Below are positions 25,764 to 34,213 of a DNA stretch of 64,000 nucleotides, piece by piece (the stretch's first letter is position 1; each line of letters starts with the position of its first letter). The translations under genes and the position numbers were made by a program. Origin of the DNA: Nitrospira sp. (GTDB lineage: Bacteria; Nitrospirota; Nitrospiria; Nitrospirales; Nitrospiraceae). Under the pieces are notes generated by a model. It was not told the origin of the DNA. It did no database searches and saw only the letters and a list, made by a program, of their open reading frames with translations. The stretch is taken from NCBI GenBank assembly GCA_030653545.1, contig JAURZE010000007.1, forward strand, positions 1 to 64,000, written 5' to 3'.

Positions 25764-26621
25764 ATGAAGGTTGTTGCAGGTGTCGATTGGTCCGATGAAG
25801 CGTTTTCCGCCGTTGAGCAACTCGGCCTCTTATACAAACCGGAGGAAGTGCTGTTGGTCCACGGAGTGGACCTGGGAATGTTTCAATCTCCCCTGTTGGC
25901 CGGAGCGGCCAATCTTCAGGGGTATGACGATTTTCGTCGAGCAATGATCGATGCCGGGCACCAGGCCGTCGAACGCGGGCGAACGGTGTTGCCCGCCGAC
26001 ATTCCCTCCGTGCAGACCAAGTCCGAGCTGCACCACGCCGCAGCCTTCATACTCGACAACGCCAGCGCGGCGAAGGCCGACCTCATCGTCCTCGGCACGC
26101 ACGACCACTCGCGCCTCGCGGAGTTGCTCGTCGGCAGTGTGTCGCATCATGTCCTGCTCCACTCACGCATCCCGACGCTCATCGTCAAAGGTAAGGCCAA
26201 ACCCGTCACGCGCGTGCTCGTGGCCATCGAAGGCCGCGAGGATGCCGCCCGAGTGCAAGCCTGGCTCACGGCACATCCCTTCAGAAATCCCGTAGCCCTG
26301 ACCATTCTCTCAATCGTGCCATCACTCACCATGGTCCAGCCGGAGATCATGGCGGGGTACCAAACCTGGTCTGAGGAGCACAAGCGCCAGGCCGAACAGA
26401 TCGTGGCCGAGACGGCTCAGGCCTTGGCTGGTCCGCGCTATACGGTCACTACCGATGTCCGAATGGGCGATCCGGTTTCTGCCGTCTGCGCCGCGGCCAC
26501 GGGACATGACTTACTCATTGTCGGATCGCACGGCCGCACAGGCGTGGATCGTTTTCTTCTCGGCAGCGTATCGCATGGCATCGTTCACAAAGCTGGATGC
26601 TCCGTACTCGTGGTACGGTAA
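25764..26621 (+). CDS. Tandem-domain universal stress protein
   Basis: A 285-residue protein with two Usp domains, about 1-142 and 148-285. The second holds the ATP-binding motif G-x2-G-x9-G-S (GSHGRTGVDRFLLGSVSHG). In the first the equivalent is GTHDHSRLAELLVGSVSHH, lacking the second glycine, so only the second half probably binds ATP. Usp proteins support survival under starvation or low oxygen. The gene lies in the stress-type train. Confidence 0.9.
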   Translation: MKVVAGVDWSDEAFSAVEQLGLLYKPEEVLLVHGVDLGMFQSPLLAGAANLQGYDDFRRAMIDAGHQAVERGRTVLPADIPSVQTKSELHHAAAFILDNASAAKADLIVLGTHDHSRLAELLVGSVSHHVLLHSRIPTLIVKGKAKPVTRVLVAIEGREDAARVQAWLTAHPFRNPVALTILSIVPSLTMVQPEIMAGYQTWSEEHKRQAEQIVAETAQALAGPRYTVTTDVRMGDPVSAVCAAATGHDLLIVGSHGRTGVDRFLLGSVSHGIVHKAGCSVLVVR

Positions 26622-26651
26622 CGCCGTTTCTACAAAGGAGTTCACACCGCT

Positions 26652-27014
26652 ATGAGAACATTTTCCGTGATCTGCGCTCTCAGTATCGTCATCCTCGGAT
26701 CTTCCTGGGTAGCCGGGCAAACCCCGCGCGGCAACCCCCAAGCGGGCCAAGGGATATACGAACAACAGTGCCTGCGCTGCCATGGCCCTAAACTTGACGG
26801 CAACGGGCCCGACGGCCAATATCTCATCGTGAGGCCTGCCAACTTGCAGTCACAGATCTCGCGAGCGAAAACCGATTGGGAGCTGCTCATCACCATTTCC
26901 AACGGCGTGCTCTTCAGCCCGATGCACGGGTTTCGAGGCAGGTTAACGGATCAGCAGATGCTGGACGTCTTGTCCTATATCCGGAGCATGGCTCCTTTTG
27001 ACATGGTCAGTTAG
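26652..27014 (+). CDS. Monohaem c-type cytochrome
   Basis: A 120-residue protein with a cleavable signal peptide (about residues 1-22) and one haem site, CLRCH, near residue 40. The class I fold is shown by GIYEQQCLRCHGPKLDGNG, a distal methionine in PMHGFRG, and the C-terminal helix QQMLDVLSYIRSM. It belongs to the same small-cytochrome group as those at 42.5, 51.3 and 53.9 kb. It should carry electrons in the periplasm. It is next to a redox-active membrane protein. Confidence 0.9.
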   Translation: MRTFSVICALSIVILGSSWVAGQTPRGNPQAGQGIYEQQCLRCHGPKLDGNGPDGQYLIVRPANLQSQISRAKTDWELLITISNGVLFSPMHGFRGRLTDQQMLDVLSYIRSMAPFDMVS

Positions 27015-27020
27015 CCGGCG

Positions 27021-28178
27021 GTGAACCATCGGGACACACGCTGGTCCGGACTCATTCGCAGGGCGGCGATCGGTTGCGCACTCTTCCTGATAAGCTTCTG
27101 CGGAGTCAGCGCCCAGTCAGGAGAACCCGCGCCCGACCTTGAAGTTTTTGTCCGATCCGGCTGCCCTCACTGCGAAGTCGCACAATCGTTCCTCGCCGAC
27201 ATCCGACAAACACGTCCGGGGCTGCGAATAGTCGTCTACGATATCGCGGAAGACAGCCTTGCCCGCCGCCGGCTTTCACACTTGGGAACCGAACAAGGCC
27301 TGGGCAGCCTCGGCGTACCCGCCTTCCTCATCGGCTCGGAACTGATCATTGGCTTTCAATCGGCCGACACAACCGGGAAGGAGATTCTTGCACGACTCGA
27401 TCACCCCCCCGCACACACGGTCGCGCCAACAGCCGGCGAAAGTATTCAGTCCCGTTGGCTCGGAGAATTACGGGTCACGGACCTGGGCTTACCGCTCTTT
27501 ACGATCACGATCGGCCTGCTGGATGGATTCAATCCCTGCGCCATGTGGGTCCTGCTGTTTTTGCTGTCACTCCTCGTCAATCTTCAAGACCGGCGGAAGA
27601 TGGCTCTCATCGCCGGAACCTTTGTCCTCGTCAGCGGCCTGGTCTATTTTGCCTTCATGGCCGCCTGGCTGAACATCTTCCTCCTGATCGGCCTGTCGAG
27701 AGCCGTTCAGATCGGTCTCGGCTGCATCGCGTTCCTGATCGGATCCGTCAATGTAAAGGACTTCTTTGCATTGCACCGCGGCCTTTCGTTGAGCATTCCC
27801 GAGTCCGCCAAGCCCGGCCTCTATGCGCGCACCAGGCAGATCCTTCAAGCCGAGCATCTCGCCAGCGCGCTGGCGGGAGTCGTCGTCCTGGCAGGATTCG
27901 TGAACGTCGTCGAGCTGCTATGCACCGCCGGGTTTCCCGCTCTCTATACCCAGATTCTGACCATGCAGCAGATGCCCGCATGGAAATATTACGCATACCT
28001 CGGCCTGTATAATTTGGCTTATGTCTTCGACGACAGCCTCATGGTCATCATCGCAGTCATTACGCTGAGCCGCACGAAGCTACAGGAACGGGCCGGCCGT
28101 TGGCTCAAGCTGACCAGCGGCCTGGTGATGGTCGGACTGGGCGCAATCTTGCTTCTTCAACCCAAGTGGCTTCCGTGA
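27021..28178 (+). CDS. Glutaredoxin-like domain fused to a CcdA/DsbD-like membrane domain
   Basis: A 385-residue protein starting with GTG, 6 bases after the cytochrome stop. After a signal-like helix, the N-terminal domain (about 35-125) is a glutaredoxin fold with the active site C48-P-H-C51 and the cis-proline loop LGVPAFLIG. About six membrane helices follow from residue 160, with prolines and cysteines such as FNPCAMWVL and ELLCTAGFPALY, as in the DsbD/CcdA family. It probably passes thiol electrons across the inner membrane to the periplasm, for example for cytochrome c maturation or repair. Confidence 0.75.
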   Translation: MNHRDTRWSGLIRRAAIGCALFLISFCGVSAQSGEPAPDLEVFVRSGCPHCEVAQSFLADIRQTRPGLRIVVYDIAEDSLARRRLSHLGTEQGLGSLGVPAFLIGSELIIGFQSADTTGKEILARLDHPPAHTVAPTAGESIQSRWLGELRVTDLGLPLFTITIGLLDGFNPCAMWVLLFLLSLLVNLQDRRKMALIAGTFVLVSGLVYFAFMAAWLNIFLLIGLSRAVQIGLGCIAFLIGSVNVKDFFALHRGLSLSIPESAKPGLYARTRQILQAEHLASALAGVVVLAGFVNVVELLCTAGFPALYTQILTMQQMPAWKYYAYLGLYNLAYVFDDSLMVIIAVITLSRTKLQERAGRWLKLTSGLVMVGLGAILLLQPKWLP

Positions 28179-28185
28179 GGTGCCT

Positions 28186-29370
28186 ATGCATCCCGAACCC
28201 GGTACCTTGCCGCCAGGAAGACAGGAACTCTCCATGACGGATGCGGCGAACGTTCCCGGCCAGACGGGGTTTCACATCGACCGTGGAACCTGTTTCGTAC
28301 TGTTTGCTTACGATATTGCCCGCTCCGTCGACCTGACCCGAGCCGAACGCCGCATTACGGCCATCACGGAACGGAGCCGCCTGAAACACAAACGGCGGGC
28401 TCCGGCCTATTTCGACTATACGCCGGCGCCGCTCCGGATAACGGCCGATGTCGATCCGATCGCCATCGGCCAATACCGCACCGGCCCGGTCGTGGATATG
28501 CTGCTGTACGACTTCGGGGGCGTGTGTGTGTCCTACAGTCTTCCACTCCAAGGCCCCTTCAGTTCTCTTGAACTGCTGAGCCAGGATCTCTATGAGAATG
28601 CGGCGCTGCTGAGCGATTCCCGCCGCCGGATCGAAGAACTCCTGACCGGACTCGGAGACGCCGCAGAGCGGCCTCATATTGCCGACTTCGTGGAAGACTA
28701 TGTGATCCTGCACATTGAACAGGCCACCCCGGCTCTCGCTCCGGACACGCTATTGACGGGGTTTGCGCAGCCTCTCGCGCGGCTCCTCCGGTCGGAGACG
28801 CTGGAACTCGCAGACCAGCAGGTCCACGACTCCCTCAACCAACGCATCTCGTTCGGCTCCGATGATGTCGCCATCATCGATTGGAACGCGACACTCATCT
28901 ATGGCCGGGACATGGAGGACGTCGTGGCCGTGATAGAATTCGCCAATGTAGAGCTGCTCGAAATGCGGTTTCTGGATCAGCAGCTCGATCTGGCCTTGGA
29001 TCAAGCCTATCAAGCCTCATCCCTGCGGCGCTGGGACCGTCCATGGTTTCCGGGAGCGCCGCGCGCAAACGTCCGCCGCATCGCGCAACTTCAGGTGGAC
29101 GGAGCGATTTTATTCGAGCAGGTCACCAACACCCTCAAACTGTTCGGCGACCAGTATCTGGCCCGCGTGCACCGGCTGCTCTCGCAGCGTTTTCACCTGG
29201 AATCCTGGGACGCCAGCATCACCCGCAAACTCCATACGCTCGACAGCATCTACGGAAAGATGACCGAGAGCGCCGCGTCCTGGCGGATGGAGGTGTTGGA
29301 GTGGATCATCATCGTCCTGATCACCATTTCGATCGTCGTCTCGTTTCTGCCGGGATTGGCCGGCCACTGA
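28186..29370 (+). CDS. RMD1/DUF155-like protein with C-terminal membrane anchor
   Basis: A 394-residue protein. The N-terminal region has LYDFGGVCVSYSLPL near residue 100, like the FxxGxxVFW core of DUF155 (yeast Rmd1, YagE). The C-terminal end has a helix SAASWRMEVLEWIIIVL followed by a membrane span, the arrangement in that family. The match is from memory and remote. The ATG at 28186 has gaggtg before it; a GTG 6 bases upstream is an alternative. It is co-directional with the flanking genes. Function unknown, possibly a membrane-associated scaffold. Confidence 0.55.
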   Translation: MHPEPGTLPPGRQELSMTDAANVPGQTGFHIDRGTCFVLFAYDIARSVDLTRAERRITAITERSRLKHKRRAPAYFDYTPAPLRITADVDPIAIGQYRTGPVVDMLLYDFGGVCVSYSLPLQGPFSSLELLSQDLYENAALLSDSRRRIEELLTGLGDAAERPHIADFVEDYVILHIEQATPALAPDTLLTGFAQPLARLLRSETLELADQQVHDSLNQRISFGSDDVAIIDWNATLIYGRDMEDVVAVIEFANVELLEMRFLDQQLDLALDQAYQASSLRRWDRPWFPGAPRANVRRIAQLQVDGAILFEQVTNTLKLFGDQYLARVHRLLSQRFHLESWDASITRKLHTLDSIYGKMTESAASWRMEVLEWIIIVLITISIVVSFLPGLAGH

Positions 29371-29388
29371 GGAGTCCCATCGGTCGAT

Positions 29389-31557
29389 ATGAAACCTTCG
29401 ACGGAATTCTCCAGGGCACACTCCCTGAAGCCGTTTTTCCATCCCTGCACAGTCGCCGTCGTCGGCGCATCGCGGGAACCGGCTGGTATCGGACATCGCA
29501 TCCTGCTCGCGCTCCTGGGCAGTCAATTTCCCGGCACGATCTTCCCGGTCAATCCGCACGCCACCGAGGTGGCAGGGCTCAAAACGTTCCCTTCGCTGAC
29601 CGCGGTACCAAGCCCCGTCGATCTCGCCATCATTGCTGTTCCACCGCAACTCGTCCTCTCAGTGATCGATGAATGTGCCGCCGCACACATTCCGGCCGTC
29701 GTCCTCATCACAGCGGGCTTTGCAGAAACCGGCGGGGCCGGACGTTCACTTGAGCTGCAACTACAGGAAAAGATCCTCCGGCACGGGATACGATTGATCG
29801 GGCCGAATTGCTTCGGGTTAATGAACCTGGATCCCGCCGTGCGGTTGAATGCCACCTATACACCCGCGATCCCTTCTGCCGGACGAGTGGCCATCGCATC
29901 CGAAAGCGGCGGACTGGGACTGGCGGTCGTGACCGCAGCCCGGCGATTGAATCTCGGCCTCTCCAGCTTCGTCAGTGTCGGCAACCACATCGATGTGTCG
30001 GTCATCGACCTGCTCGAATACTGGGAACAGGATGAATCCACCCAGGTGATCCTGCTCTATCTCGAAACCATCGTGGATCCTCACCGGTTCAGACGAATTG
30101 CCGATCGAGTAGGCCGGCTAAAACCGATCATCGCGTTAAAGGCAGGCAAGACATCGGCAGGCCAATCCGCAGCCGGATCGCACACCGCGGCGCTCGCCAC
30201 AAACGACACAGCCGTCGACGCGCTCTTCATTCAATGCGGCGTGATCCGCGCGAACACGCTGGACGACTTTCTGGCCTTGGCGACCGGCCTCTCCGCCCAG
30301 CCGGTGCCTCAAGGGCGGCGTATCGGCATCCTGACGAATTCCGGCGGTCCCGGCGTGCTCTGCGCGGACAGTTGCGCAACGGAAGGGCTCACGGTTCCTG
30401 AATTGTCCAACCTGACGCAATCCGTCTTCGCCTCCTTTCTCCCCCCCACAGCAGCCCTCAGAAATCCTGTCGATGTGATCGGATTTGCCACAGAAGCGCA
30501 GCATGCACAGGCCGTCGAGGCGATGCTCAAGGCGGATGAGATCGACGCCCTCATCATCGTCCACGTCTCGGTCAGGGCCGAAGACAATCCCCCCGTGGCA
30601 GCCGGGATCATCCGGGGCATCCGCGAAGCCCACAGGACGAGCGGGACACAGAAGCCGATCTATATCTGCTGGATGGCGGAAGGAGATCTGGACCGGAACT
30701 TCACCGTGAACGGAGAAACCATTCCCACGTATCCGCATCCGGAGATTCCTGCTCGTATCATCAACCAGGCGATCACGTACGAGGCCTGGAGACGGCAGCC
30801 AATTGGACCGGTGCCACGCTACCCCGATGCCGGCCTGGACAGCGCTAAAACGATTTGCGCAACAGCCTTATCCGACCGCGGGCCGGGATGGCTCACCACG
30901 CAAGAAACCCGCGCCCTCCTCGCAGCGATGCACCTCCCGCTGGCGCAAGGCGCCGTCGCCACGACTGCGGAAGAGGCCGTCACGGTCGCGCGTGAGATCG
31001 GTTATCCCGTAGCAGTGAAGCTCGCGTCCCAAACGATCCTGCACAAGACCGAGATCGGCGGCGTACGTTTGAACCTCGCCGATGAACAGGCCGTGCGTGA
31101 CGCGTTCGAGGCGATCAGGACCAAGCTCGCGCAGGAAGGAAAACCGGATGCGATGGAAGGTGTACTGGTGCAGCCGATGCTGTCGGGCGACATAGAAGTG
31201 ATGGCCGGCATGACGCGCGATCCGCTCTTCGGCCCCCTGCTGGCCTTCGGCCTCGGAGGGATTCATGTCGAGATTCTCGGCGACGTACAGTTCCGCATCG
31301 CTCCGCTGACCGATCGCGATGCAACTCAGATGGTGCGCGAGATTAAAGGCTATCGATTACTGCAAGGCTACCGGGGGCAGCCTGCAGCGGATGTGAAGGC
31401 GGTCGAAGAGGTGCTGTTGCGTCTCTCTCACCTCGTCGAAGAAATTCCCGGGATCAGTCAACTAGACCTGAATCCGATCTTCGCCCTGCCAGAAGGACAA
31501 GGTTGCCGGATTGTGGATGCACGGATTCGCGTTAAAAAGAATCCCGGGGAGGCTTAG
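29389..31557 (+). CDS. ADP-forming acetyl/acyl-CoA synthetase (fused subunits)
   Basis: A 722-residue enzyme converting acyl-CoA + ADP + Pi to acid + CoA + ATP, and the reverse. Domains in order: CoA-binding Rossmann (about 15-140; VVGASREPAGIGHRIL), two succinyl-CoA-ligase-like domains (about 150-460) with the phosphohistidine candidate H265 in GSHTAALA, and an ATP-grasp domain (about 500-720; EIGYPVAVKLASQTILHKTE). No C-terminal GNAT domain is present. In the low-oxygen setting of neighbours it could make ATP from acetyl-CoA. Confidence 0.88.
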   Translation: MKPSTEFSRAHSLKPFFHPCTVAVVGASREPAGIGHRILLALLGSQFPGTIFPVNPHATEVAGLKTFPSLTAVPSPVDLAIIAVPPQLVLSVIDECAAAHIPAVVLITAGFAETGGAGRSLELQLQEKILRHGIRLIGPNCFGLMNLDPAVRLNATYTPAIPSAGRVAIASESGGLGLAVVTAARRLNLGLSSFVSVGNHIDVSVIDLLEYWEQDESTQVILLYLETIVDPHRFRRIADRVGRLKPIIALKAGKTSAGQSAAGSHTAALATNDTAVDALFIQCGVIRANTLDDFLALATGLSAQPVPQGRRIGILTNSGGPGVLCADSCATEGLTVPELSNLTQSVFASFLPPTAALRNPVDVIGFATEAQHAQAVEAMLKADEIDALIIVHVSVRAEDNPPVAAGIIRGIREAHRTSGTQKPIYICWMAEGDLDRNFTVNGETIPTYPHPEIPARIINQAITYEAWRRQPIGPVPRYPDAGLDSAKTICATALSDRGPGWLTTQETRALLAAMHLPLAQGAVATTAEEAVTVAREIGYPVAVKLASQTILHKTEIGGVRLNLADEQAVRDAFEAIRTKLAQEGKPDAMEGVLVQPMLSGDIEVMAGMTRDPLFGPLLAFGLGGIHVEILGDVQFRIAPLTDRDATQMVREIKGYRLLQGYRGQPAADVKAVEEVLLRLSHLVEEIPGISQLDLNPIFALPEGQGCRIVDARIRVKKNPGEA

Positions 31558-31724
31558 GGAAGCTCTGTCATGAGCGTTCAGGTGAGCGGTGTAGCAATCA
31601 CCCTCACCGCCGTGAGCACAACAGGGTTCTACCCCGCCAAATCGAGTATTGCGACCTCACGAGCCAAAGTAAGAAGGCCGATCCTTATTCCCACCTACAT
31701 TCAACGGCCACTCCGAACATCGTG

Positions 31725-32081
31725 TTACGCCGCGCGGCGTTTGGTGGCCCGACTGCCCGAACGAGAGCTTGAACCACGGCTCCGGCCACCGGGTGCTGCG
31801 GCGTACAACTTCAACCCCAGCGCTTTCACCACCTTAAGAATCGTGTCGAAGTCAGGGCTTCGCTCACCAGAAAGCACCTTATACAGGCTTTCGCGGGACA
31901 GACCGGCATCTCGCGCAACTTGCGCCATACCTTTCGCGCGAGCAATATCTCCCAGCGCCTTGGCGATGAAGGCAGCATCGCCCTCAGCCTCTTCCAGACA
32001 GGCCTCCAAATACGCCGCCATTTCCTCGGGCGTCCGCAGATGCTCGGCAACAGCGTAACGAGTGGTCGTTGTTTTACTCAT
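31725..32081 (-). CDS. Addiction-module antidote (HI1420-type antitoxin)
   Basis: A 118-residue protein with the family's N-terminal block (HLRTPEEMAAYLEACLEEAEGD) and a helix-turn-helix (QVARDAGLSRESLYKVLSGE, about residues 55-75). Antidotes of this group neutralise HI1419-type killers and repress their own promoter. It lies 9 bp after a toxin gene that carries two disabling lesions (see 32091-32382). The antitoxin frame itself is intact, with a lysine/arginine-rich tail. Confidence 0.85.
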   Translation of the reverse strand: MSKTTTTRYAVAEHLRTPEEMAAYLEACLEEAEGDAAFIAKALGDIARAKGMAQVARDAGLSRESLYKVLSGERSPDFDTILKVVKALGLKLYAAAPGGRSRGSSSRSGSRATKRRAA

Positions 32082-32090
32082 ACTGCGCTC

Positions 32091-32382
32091 CTACAAATGT
32101 TGTGCAAGACGCAAGGCCATCTTGATATCGGTGGCCTGTGTGCGTTTATCGCCACCAGCCAGCAACACCACCACTTCACGTCCGTGCTTTACGAAATACA
32201 CACGATAACCAGGACCATAATCAATTCGGGTTTCAGAAACGCTCTCACCGACCGGCCGGACATCCCCCCGCATTGCCCGACGCCAGCCGCTCGATCCTGA
32301 TTTGAATACGCGCCCTCGCACGGAAATCACGCAGCCCATCTAACCAGCGTGCAAACGTCTACGTTTTGCGAGTTTCCAACAT
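32091..32382 (-). pseudogene. HI1419-type addiction-module killer, inactivated
   Basis: Read from the ATG at 32382-32380 the frame begins MLETRKT and then hits TAG at 32361-32359, where relatives carry an acidic residue (RKTEVFARWLDGL). The frame resumes as TFARWLDGLRDFRARARIQ, then is shifted by one extra G in a run of six (C-run 32264-32269 on the plus strand); after correction it continues GDVRPVGESVSETRIDYGPG to the C-terminus. Two separate lesions make a full-length toxin impossible unless sequencing is wrong. The toxin belongs to the RelE/ParE superfamily of RNA-cleaving proteins. Confidence 0.8.
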
Positions 32383-32484
32383 GACGAGCTGTAGCCATAC
32401 GGCTACAGCTTGTCAATATGGCTTCATAGCTTGAGAAACCTATAGGAGGGGAGCAAACAAGGAGAGTATCCAGGCCATCGCGCA

Positions 32485-32865
32485 TCACCGCAGCGTCTTC
32501 AGCCAGGCTTGAATGTCGGCCATCTGCTGTTCGGTGATCGCGCCTTTCAAGGGCGGCATCACGTGCCGCCCTTCATAGACGACCTTCCAAAATGCATGCT
32601 CATTGGATAACACGGGATTGCCCGCTAACCGAGGACCGAGTCCACCCGTGGCACCGGAGTTATGGCAGACAATACAACTGGCATTGTAGAGTCCTTCGCC
32701 TCTGCCACTATCCCCCGCAGGACGCTTTAACGCATTCCCGCTCGAACTATTCTGGTCAACGCCTTGCGGCCCCCCGTCGGTCGCCCGACCCGCAATCCCG
32801 TTGCTCCCGGCTTCGATAACGACCATAGCAAGGACGGCGCAAATCACCCATCTATTCATGAGCAT
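32485..32865 (-). CDS. Monohaem c-type cytochrome
   Basis: A 126-residue protein beginning at the ATG at 32865 (32859 is also possible), with a signal peptide (WVICAVLAMVVIEAG). One haem site, CIVCH, lies near residue 66, followed by GATGGLGPRLAGNPVL. The distal part VMPPLKGAITEQQMADIQAWL provides the methionine ligand and the C-terminal helix. It is a clear relative of the second haem domain of the diheme cytochrome at 47798-48418. Periplasmic electron carrier; partner unknown. Confidence 0.88.
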   Translation of the reverse strand: MLMNRWVICAVLAMVVIEAGSNGIAGRATDGGPQGVDQNSSSGNALKRPAGDSGRGEGLYNASCIVCHNSGATGGLGPRLAGNPVLSNEHAFWKVVYEGRHVMPPLKGAITEQQMADIQAWLKTLR

Positions 32866-32887
32866 GACTCCATTTCGTGATCCGGCG

Positions 32888-33319
32888 TCACTTTGGTCCC
32901 GCAGAGCCTTCCTTTCTGAGGACCGCCAGATACGCCAGGGTATCGGCAAGTTCCTTAACCGTCATCGTCGTGTCAGGAAACATGCCTGTCCCGGGATGGC
33001 CTTCGCGAACGGCTCGTGCGCGCTGCTTGTCGCGCTTCAGACGGAGCGCTTTTGAATTGCGGAGATCGGCAGGCGGAGGGTTCAGCCGGGCAATCAACGC
33101 TGCCGTGTCGGCAGCGAGTTCCGGTCGTTTGTCGATGTGCCCATCGACACCGTGACAGTAATAACAGACGCCTTTCCCATTGAACACCGCTCGCCCTGCC
33201 TCGGCATTGCCTTGCTCGGTCGCCGAAATAGCAGGCGCTTGCCGACCAGCCTGAACAAGGCTGCCGTCACAAAGTACGAATCCCATCAAGGCGAGGCCGA
33301 CGTAGGAGATTCTCTTCAT
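32888..33319 (-). CDS. Monohaem c-type cytochrome
   Basis: A 143-residue protein with a signal peptide from the ATG at 33319 (YVGLALMGFVLCDGSLVQA). The haem site is CYYCH near residue 54, and a methionine in PGTGMFPDT is the likely sixth ligand. The C-terminal helix is ELADTLAYLAVL. Its start is chosen for the signal; the longer frame lacks one. It follows a diheme protein on the same strand with 65 bp between. Confidence 0.85.
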   Translation of the reverse strand: MKRISYVGLALMGFVLCDGSLVQAGRQAPAISATEQGNAEAGRAVFNGKGVCYYCHGVDGHIDKRPELAADTAALIARLNPPPADLRNSKALRLKRDKQRARAVREGHPGTGMFPDTTMTVKELADTLAYLAVLRKEGSAGPK

Positions 33320-33384
33320 AATAATCCTTCTGCGTTCCTGTGCCTGGATGACCTCGCATGTACGGCGGAGGTGTTCGGCAACCG

Positions 33385-33714
33385 CTAGTATTTCTCCACT
33401 CCCTTTCGTCCTCCCGCATGGCAACGGAGGCAATCGGCAAAACGCCCAGGCCCATGAATGCCCTTGGCTTTCGACCGAAGGTTTCGAACCAGCTCATTAT
33501 CCAGTGTCCGGGGACTGAGACTCTGGTCTCGCTCCGCCCGGTGACAGTCCCAACAGGTCTTCGCGCCGGTTGCTCGAAAGATCAGATCACTGTGGGGATT
33601 GACGGTCTGATCAACCTCAGCGGGACCTGCGGCTTGCACAACCCCTTCGCCGCCACCGATCCGCGCCGCCATGATAAGGAGCGCTACAGTGAATCCAAAC
33701 CCTCGTCTCAGCAT
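33385..33714 (-). CDS. Small diheme c-type protein
   Basis: A 109-residue protein with a signal peptide (FTVALLIMAARIGGG) and two haem attachment sites, CWDCH near residue 54 and CLRCH near residue 95. There is little sequence between them to form a full class I fold twice, so it is more like a multihaem-type protein. Histidines such as H41 could give bis-His ligation. Position next to the cytochrome at 32888 and the hemerythrin gene suggests a common function in redox or oxygen handling. Confidence 0.8.
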   Translation of the reverse strand: MLRRGFGFTVALLIMAARIGGGEGVVQAAGPAEVDQTVNPHSDLIFRATGAKTCWDCHRAERDQSLSPRTLDNELVRNLRSKAKGIHGPGRFADCLRCHAGGRKGVEKY

Positions 33715-33756
33715 GCCAACCCTCTGGAGTCTCTCTCCCGGCCGCGCACCATTCTC

Positions 33757-34200
33757 TCAGGCAATCTTCTCCATCGCACGAAATGCCACCTCACGCTCCT
33801 CGGGACTGATCAGGTGATCCATTTCAGGATAGAGCACCTCCTCTTCCGACATATTGTGCCGATCCAGCAAATCCAGCAGAATCTCTTCCTCTCGGTCGGT
33901 CTCCGGATTCTGCGCCTGGATCTTGCGCGCGAGCGATTCCAGACACTCCCAGATTTCCCGGTGCTCGTTGCGCATGACAATCGTAGGGCCTCCGCCTGTC
34001 ATGCCCGACTTCTTCTCCCACAGAGGAAACATGACCTCTTCCTCCCATGCCACATGCCGCTGCAGGCCCGCCTTGAACTCGAGAAACGCGCTCTTGGCCT
34101 TGAGGAAATCCGTCCGCTTCAATGTCTGGAAAGACTTAAAGAGCGCATCCAGACGTTCATGGTCTTCGTCAAACATGGTGCTGATGGTGCGTTCGGGCAT
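33757..34200 (-). CDS. Hemerythrin-domain protein
   Basis: A 147-residue four-helix protein with the diiron ligand pattern of hemerythrins: H14 (DEDHERL), H49 and E53 (RHVAWEEEV), H in MRNEHREIW near 79, H in DRHNMSEEEVLYPEMDHL near 115, and the closing E/D. It lacks a membrane segment and signal peptide, so it is cytosolic. Such proteins bind O2 or NO, or serve as RIC/YtfE-type iron-donor and NO-stress proteins. It sits among cytochromes. Confidence 0.88.
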   Translation of the reverse strand: MPERTISTMFDEDHERLDALFKSFQTLKRTDFLKAKSAFLEFKAGLQRHVAWEEEVMFPLWEKKSGMTGGGPTIVMRNEHREIWECLESLARKIQAQNPETDREEEILLDLLDRHNMSEEEVLYPEMDHLISPEEREVAFRAMEKIA

Positions 34201-34213
34201 AAGCGCTCCTTCC

